Below are positions 8,834-16,298 of a stretch of DNA of 18,074 nt, in pieces (the first letter of the stretch is position 1; each line of letters begins with the position of its first letter). A program made the translations under genes and the position numbers. The stretch spans positions 1 through 18,074 of the forward strand of contig CALBPO010000395.1 of assembly GCA_937899295.1 (NCBI GenBank), written 5' to 3'. A model generated the notes under the pieces. It saw only the letters and a list, made by a program, of their open reading frames with translations, did not search any database and was not told the DNA's origin. The DNA is from an uncultured Opitutia bacterium. Lineage in GTDB: Bacteria; Verrucomicrobiota; Verrucomicrobiia; Opitutales; Coraliomargaritaceae.

Positions 8834-10351
8834 ATGAATTTACTCTTTAAATATCTAAGCATACTCGCACTAGCTTCCACACTTGCTACCAGTTTTTTAT
8901 GTGCTCAAGAAGATCGGCCGAACGTATTGTTTATCTCTGTCGATGATTTAAACGATTGGGTCGGGGTCTATGGTGGGCATCCGCAGGCTAAGACCCCGCA
9001 CATAGATCGCTTCGCGCAGCAAGCAATGGTTTTTCGTAATGCCAGTTGCCCAGGGCCAGTTTGTGGACCATCCCGCTCTGCGCTGCTTTCAGGATTTATG
9101 CCATCAACGACGGGTCTCTACGGGAATAGCAATAACATGCTCGACTCAGCGATCGTGCAAAAAAGCGCTACCCTACCAGAATACTTTTCGAAGCATGGTT
9201 ATGTAACAATTTCCAAAGGAAAGATTTTCCACAAGCATTCCACAGAGAATGGCCAAGACCATGGGCACTGGGCATTTGATATTTGGGAGGTGGCGAAAGG
9301 CGGAGGAAAGATCGACCCAGAACGATATTTTTGTAGGGATGAAGGCATCATCAGTGGACGGAAGATTGAAAACCCCAAATTCACAAAGAGTGGTGGATCG
9401 CGTTTGGCGTTTGGGCCACTTCTAGGGGAAAAGGAACAAACTAAAGATTATCGCACGGCAAAGTGGTTTGAAGCGAAGCTCAAAGAAGACTACGAAAAGC
9501 CATTTTTTATGGCGGTAGGGATTTCTAAACCGCACCTCCCATTTTATGCACCTAAGGAGTATTTTGACCTGCACCCTTTGGAATCAGTGATAGTTCCAGA
9601 ATATCGGATGGATGACCTTGATGATATTTTAAACACTCACGGCGAGCCAGCGTTTAAGCCACACCTTGATTTTCAATGGTGCCGAGAATATGGAGTCATG
9701 CAAGACGTGGTTCAAGCCTACTTGGCCACGGTTTCCTATGCGGATGAATGTGTAGGGGTCGTCCTAGATGCCTTAGCAAATAGCCGATACGCTGATAATA
9801 CTATTGTAGTCATATGGGGAGATCACGGATGGCACTTCGGCGAGAAATTGAAGTTCCGTAAGGCCTCGCTATGGCGCGAAGCGACGCAGTTACCGCTGAT
9901 CATTCAAACTCCTAATATGCAAACTGGGCAGGACTGTAGGCGTAATGTGAACCTCATAGACCTTTACCCGACATTGATTGACCTATGCGGTTTACCAGAA
10001 AAAGAACTAGACGGAACAACTATCAGGCCTCTACTAGAGAATCCAAATCTCGCTTGGCCTCCGACTGTAACTACACAGGGTAAAGGCAATCATTCTATAA
10101 TATCTGAGCGGTGGCATTATACTTCGTATGCCAGGGGCTTTGAGGAATTATACGACTTGGAGAATGATCCGATGCAGTGGACGAATCTAATACATTCTGA
10201 CCTTGATAGAGCTGAAGTCGCGATAGCCGAATTAAAGACATACCTACCAGCCTTCGAGGCAGAAGAAATATTAAAGAGTCAAAAAGATGATTCCATCAAA
10301 GAGATGGATCATACGATCAAGACCCGCCGCGATTTACGCTCGCTCAAATAG
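8834..10351 (+). CDS. S1 family sulfatase, iduronate-2-sulfatase-like (sulfatase 2 of 6)
   Basis: Secreted sulfatase of 505 residues with a Sec signal peptide (about residues 1-24, ending near FLCA/Q). SVDDLNDW gives the first metal ligands, C77 in CGPSR is the formylglycine site, GKIFHKH is the active-site Lys/His motif, and WGDHG (D330, H331) the second metal site. ELYDLENDPMQWTNL near the C-terminus and PHLPFYAPKEYFDLHP in the middle place it with the iduronate-2-sulfatase-like (S1_7-type) group. The last 25 or so residues form a charged, lysine/arginine-rich tail outside the usual fold. It starts 35 nt after the Gfo/Idh/MocA gene in an AT-rich leader without a Shine-Dalgarno sequence. The cysteine before the signal cleavage region is not in a proper lipobox, so a lipoprotein is not called. 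Confidence 0.92.
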   Translation: MNLLFKYLSILALASTLATSFLCAQEDRPNVLFISVDDLNDWVGVYGGHPQAKTPHIDRFAQQAMVFRNASCPGPVCGPSRSALLSGFMPSTTGLYGNSNNMLDSAIVQKSATLPEYFSKHGYVTISKGKIFHKHSTENGQDHGHWAFDIWEVAKGGGKIDPERYFCRDEGIISGRKIENPKFTKSGGSRLAFGPLLGEKEQTKDYRTAKWFEAKLKEDYEKPFFMAVGISKPHLPFYAPKEYFDLHPLESVIVPEYRMDDLDDILNTHGEPAFKPHLDFQWCREYGVMQDVVQAYLATVSYADECVGVVLDALANSRYADNTIVVIWGDHGWHFGEKLKFRKASLWREATQLPLIIQTPNMQTGQDCRRNVNLIDLYPTLIDLCGLPEKELDGTTIRPLLENPNLAWPPTVTTQGKGNHSIISERWHYTSYARGFEELYDLENDPMQWTNLIHSDLDRAEVAIAELKTYLPAFEAEEILKSQKDDSIKEMDHTIKTRRDLRSLK

Positions 10352-10360
10352 AAATCCTCA

Positions 10361-11833
10361 ATGCCTTATCTATTTAGAAATACTAGCTATCTCGTGATGG
10401 GCTTAGCGGCAGTGTGCACACTTACGGCGAGACCAATGAATGTCGTCTTCATTGCGATTGATGACCTTAATACCGACCTTGGGTGCTACGGACACGAACA
10501 AGTGCAGACACCTAATATGGACCGTCTAGCAAAGATGGGTGTGCAATTCAATAATGCGTATTGCCAGCAACCGCTTTGTGGGCCGAGTAGGGTCAGTGTC
10601 ATGTCGGGACTTCGCCCTAACACCACTGACTGTTTTAGTCTAGGCGATAATATTCGCAATAAACGGCCTGACACGCTGACCCTCGGCCAGTTTTTCCAAG
10701 ATAAGGGATATTATGTTGGGCGCGTAGGTAAGATCTATCATTATGGGAACCCTAGTCAGATTGGCACTAACGGGAATGATGATAAGTTAAGCTGGCAGGA
10801 GCGCTTTAACCCGCAAGGAATCGACAGCCTGCAAGAGGATGAGATTATTCGCTACCCAGGAGGAAAAAAAGGAAACCCAAATAAGAAAGAGAACTTAGGC
10901 ATCTCAATGGCTTGGTGGGACCCCGTTAGTGAGGATGAAGAACATACCGACGGCATGGTCGCCTCTCGCGCAATCGAAATGATCGAGCGTAACATGGCAG
11001 AACCCTTCTTTGTCGCGGCTGGCTTTTTTAATCCTCATTGTCCGTACGTCGCCCCGAAGAAATATTTCGACCTGCATCCTTTTGAGGCGATTACCATGCC
11101 TGACCTTGCTGAGTCAAAGAAGGACTTAGAAGATGTTCCGCCGATGGCGATCCTGCGAGACTCAGGAAGCAAGTGGCCATTCTACAACGTTTCGAATATT
11201 ACAGTAGATGAAGCCCGTAAATGTAAACAGGCCTATTTTGCCTGTATTTCATTTGTGGATGCCCAGATTGGACGCATCATGGATGCTCTTGAGCGAAATG
11301 ATCTGATGGATGATACGCTGATTGTAGTTTGGTCTGATCATGGATACTTCCTCGGAGAAAAAGGGCTTTGGTATAAGCGTAAAAATTTTGAACGTTCGCT
11401 TCGAGTCCCGCTGATTATCGCCGGCGGTGGAATTAGTGCGCAGACTCAAGCCTGTAGTCAAATTGTCGAACTAGTAGACCTGTATCCAACAATTGTTGAT
11501 CATGCTGGATACGAAGTGCCGCAGGTATTAGAAGGAGAGAGTCTAGTGCCACTACTTAATGACCCACTGGCCGATTGGGATAAGCCAGCGATTTCACAGG
11601 TAATTCATTCGCGAGGTGAAGCATACGGCTTCTCGCTTCGCACGGACCGGTGGCGCTATACAGAGTGGAAAAGGGGCGTAGCAGGTCGCGAGCTATATGA
11701 CCATGCAAACGACCCCGATGAGGTCACTAATTTAGCAGGCTACCCTGAGCATGCGCCGCTAGTTAAGAGACTAAGCGAGCAATTAAAGCCTTATGTTGAT
11801 ACTATGAGTGAGGTCTCAGCCTTGGCAAATTAG
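10361..11833 (+). CDS. S1 family sulfatase, iduronate-2-sulfatase-like (sulfatase 3 of 6)
   Basis: 490-residue sulfatase with a signal peptide (SYLVMGLAAVCTLTA, cleavage near residue 23). Key residues are IDDLN at the first metal site, C73 in CGPSR as the formylglycine precursor, GKIYHYG, and WSDHG (D326, H327). The chain has the classic iduronate-2-sulfatase layout: SGLRPNTTDCF, then FFNPHCPYVAPKKYFDLHP, then FLGEKGLWYKRKNFE, and ELYDHANDPDEVTNL at the end. It begins only 9 nt after the preceding sulfatase stop, so cotranscription is near certain. Of the six it looks closest to the textbook iduronate-2-sulfatase pattern, but bacterial S1_7-type enzymes act on several glycans including algal galactans, so iduronate is not implied. 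Confidence 0.93.
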   Translation: MPYLFRNTSYLVMGLAAVCTLTARPMNVVFIAIDDLNTDLGCYGHEQVQTPNMDRLAKMGVQFNNAYCQQPLCGPSRVSVMSGLRPNTTDCFSLGDNIRNKRPDTLTLGQFFQDKGYYVGRVGKIYHYGNPSQIGTNGNDDKLSWQERFNPQGIDSLQEDEIIRYPGGKKGNPNKKENLGISMAWWDPVSEDEEHTDGMVASRAIEMIERNMAEPFFVAAGFFNPHCPYVAPKKYFDLHPFEAITMPDLAESKKDLEDVPPMAILRDSGSKWPFYNVSNITVDEARKCKQAYFACISFVDAQIGRIMDALERNDLMDDTLIVVWSDHGYFLGEKGLWYKRKNFERSLRVPLIIAGGGISAQTQACSQIVELVDLYPTIVDHAGYEVPQVLEGESLVPLLNDPLADWDKPAISQVIHSRGEAYGFSLRTDRWRYTEWKRGVAGRELYDHANDPDEVTNLAGYPEHAPLVKRLSEQLKPYVDTMSEVSALAN

Positions 11834-11873
11834 GACGGTAAAAGATGAATGATCTCTCATAGAAAAACTCCTT

Positions 11874-13268
11874 ATGAATAGACTATCCATAAATGCGGCA
11901 CTGATGTTTGTCTTATCTGTTCGAGCTCTAACTGCTTCGGCTGCCACAAGCGAGGTGCTGGCGCAGACGCCGCCAATGGGCTGGAACAGTTTCGACTCTT
12001 ATGGCGTATATTTACATGAGAAGGCTGCCTTTGCCAACCTTGAGGCAATGGCAGAAAAGTTACTGCCATATGGTTACGAATACTTCGTCATCGATAATGG
12101 ATGGTTTGGCGAATACACACTTCAAGAAGGCACTATTTTTCCAGCAGAAAAACATGCGCATGATATTCGGATTGATGAATACGGATATTTTCTGCCTTCC
12201 GAAGTTTATTTTCCTAATGGTCTCAAGCCGATTGCCGAAAGGTGTCATGAGCTAGGACTTAAATTTGGAGTACATTTAATGCGAGGAATCCCTCGAAAGG
12301 CGTATCAAATGGATCTTCCCATCAAAGGGACTCGCTATACGGCGCGTGATATAGCGAATACTAACCCAGAGGAGAACTGTAACTGGTGCCACTATTGCTA
12401 CGCGGTGGATATGAGTAAGCCAGGGGCTCAGCAATGGTATGATGGCTTGATCGAACATATTGCCAGTATGGGAGTGGATATGATTAAATACGACGACATC
12501 GTTGCGCACCCAGATGAAGTCGAGGCAGTCGCCAAAGCAATCGCTAAAACAGGTAAGCCGATTTTGTTGAGCCTTTCACCAGGCGGCAAGGTCGACCCCG
12601 AAGCGATCGACTTTTTCAAGATGGGTAACATGCTGCGCGTGACTCCTGATGTTTGGGACGAACAGAAGTATATCGATTTGTGCTTTGATGCTTGGCGCAA
12701 GTGGGAGGGCAAGGAACAGCCTGGGTTTTGGATCGACATGGACATGATACCATTCGGTCAATTACAGCTTATGTCTCCCCCCAGCGCTGATGGTGCAAAG
12801 ACAGTCATGGATAAAGGCGATATCGCTTTAGCGGGCAAAGGAGTGCACCGCAGGTGCCAGCTCAATAGCGACCAGATGGAGACTTTTATTACGATGCGCG
12901 CATTGGCTGCATCGCCTCTTATGATGGGGGGAGACTTACCCACCTTGGATGAGTTTTCGCTGAAGCTCATTACAGACCCCGACATGCTTGCATGTAATCA
13001 AAATGGAGTGATGGGCTCTCTGATTCATGCCAAGGAGAACATTGAAGTGTGGAAGTCAGAAAAAAGGGGTAGTTCAGAAGCTGCATGGGTCGCGGTTTTT
13101 AATCGTAGCGAGGTAGTCAAAACCTTCGTGCTTAGTACAACTAAACTTGGATTAAAAGAGAGTCCATCGATTAGCTTACGTAACATCTGGAAAAAGAGTA
13201 AGCTCGACTTAAATGGACTAGTTAAAATACCCGCGAATGGGGTTATTTTCATCGCTGTGAATCAATGA
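11874..13268 (+). CDS. Secreted GH27 family alpha-galactosidase-like glycoside hydrolase
   Basis: 464-residue exported hydrolase that probably removes terminal alpha-linked galactose (or a related residue) with retention of configuration. A signal peptide ends near ASA at about residue 24. The mature enzyme starts with the clan signature TPPMGWNSFD. The predicted nucleophile is D207 in MIKYDD and the acid/base is D259 in LRVTPDVWDE. FWIDMDMIPFG corresponds to the family's W-N-D-P-D-M region. A C-terminal beta-sandwich (about 385-464) ends with LVKIPANGVIFIAV. A CxxCxxC cluster (C169, C172, C175) sits in a loop before the nucleophile strand. It is the only clearly recognised glycosidase in the run, between sulfatases 3 and 4 with 40- and 34-nt gaps, suggesting that desulfation exposes its substrate. 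Confidence 0.9.
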   Translation: MNRLSINAALMFVLSVRALTASAATSEVLAQTPPMGWNSFDSYGVYLHEKAAFANLEAMAEKLLPYGYEYFVIDNGWFGEYTLQEGTIFPAEKHAHDIRIDEYGYFLPSEVYFPNGLKPIAERCHELGLKFGVHLMRGIPRKAYQMDLPIKGTRYTARDIANTNPEENCNWCHYCYAVDMSKPGAQQWYDGLIEHIASMGVDMIKYDDIVAHPDEVEAVAKAIAKTGKPILLSLSPGGKVDPEAIDFFKMGNMLRVTPDVWDEQKYIDLCFDAWRKWEGKEQPGFWIDMDMIPFGQLQLMSPPSADGAKTVMDKGDIALAGKGVHRRCQLNSDQMETFITMRALAASPLMMGGDLPTLDEFSLKLITDPDMLACNQNGVMGSLIHAKENIEVWKSEKRGSSEAAWVAVFNRSEVVKTFVLSTTKLGLKESPSISLRNIWKKSKLDLNGLVKIPANGVIFIAVNQ

Positions 13269-13302
13269 TAAAAAATACTTTCGAAGCTTTAATTTAAATA
13301 AT

Positions 13303-14757
13303 ATGATAAAATTAGCATATACTTTGAGCTCCACATTGTTACTTGGACTGCTTGCTAGCGCCAAGCCACACACGAACATTGTTTATATTTTAGCCGATGA
13401 CTTGGGTTATGGCGATTTGAGCATTTTAGGGCAGTCACATTTCGAGACGCCTCACATAGATGAGCTCGCACGCAAGGGGATGATTTTCACCGACCACTAT
13501 TCAGGAAGTACAGTCTGTGCGCCCTCCAGGGCCTCACTGCTCACAGGTCTGCATACTGGCCACGCACCAGTTCGTGGGAACTTAGAGTGGCAACCTGAAG
13601 GCCAGTATCCGATGCCGGAGAGTACCTATATTATACCCCAGATGTTAAAGCGTGCGGGATACACCAGTGGTATATTTGGCAAGTGGGGCTTGGGTGCACC
13701 AGAGACTCCAAGTGAACCTCTTAACATGGGCTTTGATCGCTTTTATGGCTATAATTGTCAGCGTATCGCACACCATTACTATCCGTATTTCCTCTGGGAT
13801 GATGATCAGCTTGAGGTTCTTTGGGATAATTTTGGTATGGAGACGGGAACCTATGCGCCCGATTTGATCCATCAAGAAGTGCTTGATTTCATTGAAGCCA
13901 ATCAAGACCAAGCGTTCTTCTGCTATTACGCGATTATTCAGCCACATGCGGAGATGTTCGCTCAAGAGGAGTACATGAATAAATACCGCGGAAAGTTCCT
14001 GCCAGAGAGCTCATACGTAGGGACCGACGACGGCCCTAACTTCCGCAAATTTGCTTACGGATCCCAGCCCGAAGCGCATGCCGCCTTTGCCGCGATGGTA
14101 AATTGTATTGATGACTATGTGGGCGACATCGTCGCGGAGTTGGAAGCCTTGGGAATTGCCGAAGATACCTTGATCATATTTACGTCCGATAATGGACCTC
14201 ACTCTGAAGCGGGCCACAATCCCGAATATTTTAACTCTAATGGCCCGTTCAAAGGAAAGAAACGCGATCTTTACGAGGGAGGCATTCGGGTGCCGATGAT
14301 AGCTAATTGGCCCAGCCAAATTGCTGCAGGTTCTACCACTGGGCATGTCTCAGCCTTCTGGGATGTCTTTCCTACTCTCGCAGAAATCTCTGGTCAGCCA
14401 ATCCCCGAAAATATAGATGGCCTCTCATTTTTACCCACTCTACTTGGGAAGGATGATCAAGCTGTACACGATTACTTGTATTGGGAGTTTCACGAAAAAA
14501 AGGGTAGACAGGCAGTGCGTAAAGGAAACTGGAAAGGCGTACGCTATAAGGTCTCGATCAGTCCAGATTCGCCAATTGAGCTGTATGATTTATCTGCAGA
14601 CTTGGGAGAGACTAAAAATCTCGCCGAGCAATATCCAGAAATTGCCGCAGAGCTTTCTAATCTAATGACAAAGGCGCGGAGTGTGCATCCAGATCCAAAC
14701 TTTAATTTCCCAGATCGACGATACGTTCCGCGCAATACGCTAGGCAGTAAAAAATAA
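13303..14757 (+). CDS. S1 family arylsulfatase A-like sulfatase (sulfatase 4 of 6)
   Basis: 484-residue secreted sulfatase with a short signal peptide (cleavage near SAK, residue 21). Metal ligands are in LADDLGYGD and TSDNGPH (D296, N297); this is the only member here with the Asp-Asn form, the others having Asp-His. C72 in CAPSR is the formylglycine precursor, followed by the canonical RASLLTG. GKWGLG and GYNCQRIAHHYYPYFLW mark a distinct arylsulfatase A-like group common in PVC bacteria and Bacteroidota; the subfamily number cannot be fixed by eye. GPFKGKKRDLYEGGIRVPMI is the expected C-terminal active-site segment. It differs clearly from the four iduronate-2-sulfatase-like paralogues and so likely removes a different sulfate. 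Confidence 0.92.
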   Translation: MIKLAYTLSSTLLLGLLASAKPHTNIVYILADDLGYGDLSILGQSHFETPHIDELARKGMIFTDHYSGSTVCAPSRASLLTGLHTGHAPVRGNLEWQPEGQYPMPESTYIIPQMLKRAGYTSGIFGKWGLGAPETPSEPLNMGFDRFYGYNCQRIAHHYYPYFLWDDDQLEVLWDNFGMETGTYAPDLIHQEVLDFIEANQDQAFFCYYAIIQPHAEMFAQEEYMNKYRGKFLPESSYVGTDDGPNFRKFAYGSQPEAHAAFAAMVNCIDDYVGDIVAELEALGIAEDTLIIFTSDNGPHSEAGHNPEYFNSNGPFKGKKRDLYEGGIRVPMIANWPSQIAAGSTTGHVSAFWDVFPTLAEISGQPIPENIDGLSFLPTLLGKDDQAVHDYLYWEFHEKKGRQAVRKGNWKGVRYKVSISPDSPIELYDLSADLGETKNLAEQYPEIAAELSNLMTKARSVHPDPNFNFPDRRYVPRNTLGSKK

Positions 14758-14769
14758 ATTCCCTATTTA

Positions 14770-16287
14770 ATGAAGTCGGCCGCGCTAGTTCTAATTTTGT
14801 TCAGTTTCTTACTGCCTCTGGCGGCGTCTTCTCCTCGGTCACCCAATATTTTATGGATTGTTGCCGAGGATTTGTCTCCCTTTTTTGGCTGCTATGGGGA
14901 TGCCGTGAATCAGGGACATACGCCGACTGTCGATCGACTTGCCGCTGATGGAGTAATTTTTAAGCGTGCTTACACGGTTTCGCCAGTCTGTTCGTCTAGC
15001 CGGTCCGCCCTAATTACTGGGGTAATGCAGACGACGACTGGGACGCACCAGCATCGCTCTAGCCGTTCGCCTGAAGGGGAGATCGTTCCTGCAGATCTAC
15101 GTATCAAACTTCCTACGGGGATGAAGACAATTCCGGAGCTCATGCGTGCGCAGGGCTACTTTACTTTCAATAGCGGTAAGGACGATTATAACTTTCACTA
15201 TGACCGGCGGGATCTCTATGATGTAGGAACCAAGGCTGACTACGAGGCAGGGATGAATGGCTGGCAGGGGAATCGAGCTGAGCATTGGAAGTCGTATACA
15301 GAAGATGTCTGGGGAGCGCGTGTTGATAAGAGTCGTCCCTGGTTCGGTCAGATACAAATCGATGGAGGAAAGGGCGATCGACGTTATCTCAATGAGGCTG
15401 ATTTTATTGCAAAGGATTCTGTGTCATTGCCTCCTTATTTCCCAAACACTCCAGCCCTTCATCAGGCATGGTCTGTTCATTTCGATAATGCCCGCGGGTC
15501 GGATGTGCGCATTTTTAATATTCTACAACAACTCGAGGCTGATGGCGAAATGGAGAACACCATCATTTTCTTCTTCTCTGACCATGGGCACAATACCTCG
15601 CTTAGGCATAAACAGTTTTGTTACGAAGGAGGGATGCTCGTGCCACTAATTATTAAGGGGAATCATCCCGCGATCTCAGCCGGGCGTGTCGTTAATGATC
15701 TAGTGACCCTTCTGGATGTCGGCGCGACGACCCTAGCACTGGCAGGCGCCGAGCTACCAAATTATCTGGAGGGTCAAAATTTATTTGGATCTGAATACCA
15801 AACCGCGGAGTACGTGCTAGGGGCGCGTGATCGTTGCGACTACACGATCGACCGGATACGTACAGTCCGGTCAGATCGATACCGCTATATTCGAAACTAT
15901 TATTTAGACCGCCCTTTGATGCAGCCGGGCTATCGCGACGATCGCCCTCCGTCGATGGATATGCGGCGCTTGTTTGAAGCCGGAGAACTGACTGAATATC
16001 AAGCAGAACATTGGTTTGGCCTACGCCCTCGGGAAGAACTTTATGACATGGATACAGATCCTCATCAGATCTACAACTTAGCCTCCTTACCTGACTTTCA
16101 GGCTGAGCTGCTTAGGCATCAGGAGGTTTTGGAAAATTGGATCAATGATTCTGATGACCAAGGACAATACTCGGAAAGCGATGTGCAGCTCCGTGCGACC
16201 TACGAGCTCTGGAAAGATCGCGATATTTTTAAGAACGCTGATGTGAACCCCGAATATTCTAAATTCCGCGAAGCAAGCGGTAACTAA
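14770..16287 (+). CDS. S1 family sulfatase, sulfamidase-like, with CSSSR activation motif (sulfatase 5 of 6)
   Basis: 505-residue secreted sulfatase with a signal peptide ending near AASS (about residue 20). The sequence ITGVMQTTTGTHQHRSSR and SGKDDYNF match the heparan N-sulfatase/sulfamidase-like group (S1_8-type). The putative formylglycine cysteine is C74 in CSSSR, where serine replaces the proline of the CxPxR consensus; the codons at 14989-15003 read TGT TCG TCT AGC CGG. The first metal motif is VAEDLS, Glu-Asp rather than Asp-Asp, and the second is FSDHG (D271, H272). The rest, including QIQIDGG, YEGGMLVPLII and ELYDMDTDPHQIYNL, looks intact, so an active enzyme is more likely than a decayed one. 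It starts 12 nt after the preceding stop. Whether it cuts sulfamide or O-sulfate cannot be told. Confidence 0.9.
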   Translation: MKSAALVLILFSFLLPLAASSPRSPNILWIVAEDLSPFFGCYGDAVNQGHTPTVDRLAADGVIFKRAYTVSPVCSSSRSALITGVMQTTTGTHQHRSSRSPEGEIVPADLRIKLPTGMKTIPELMRAQGYFTFNSGKDDYNFHYDRRDLYDVGTKADYEAGMNGWQGNRAEHWKSYTEDVWGARVDKSRPWFGQIQIDGGKGDRRYLNEADFIAKDSVSLPPYFPNTPALHQAWSVHFDNARGSDVRIFNILQQLEADGEMENTIIFFFSDHGHNTSLRHKQFCYEGGMLVPLIIKGNHPAISAGRVVNDLVTLLDVGATTLALAGAELPNYLEGQNLFGSEYQTAEYVLGARDRCDYTIDRIRTVRSDRYRYIRNYYLDRPLMQPGYRDDRPPSMDMRRLFEAGELTEYQAEHWFGLRPREELYDMDTDPHQIYNLASLPDFQAELLRHQEVLENWINDSDDQGQYSESDVQLRATYELWKDRDIFKNADVNPEYSKFREASGN

Positions 16288-16298
16288 ACTACAAAAAT

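Noticed and set aside
8834..8911. Sulfatase 2 as a lipoprotein (FLCAQ near residue 24)
   Set aside because: The residues before the cysteine (S-F-L) do not fit a lipobox, which needs a small residue at -1; ordinary signal peptidase I cleavage is more likely.
13675..13692. Loss of His in GKWGLG of sulfatase 4 (GKWHLG in many arylsulfatases)
   Set aside because: GKWGLG together with YNCQR-AH-YYP is, from memory, the normal signature of this arylsulfatase subgroup, so it is not an inactivating change.
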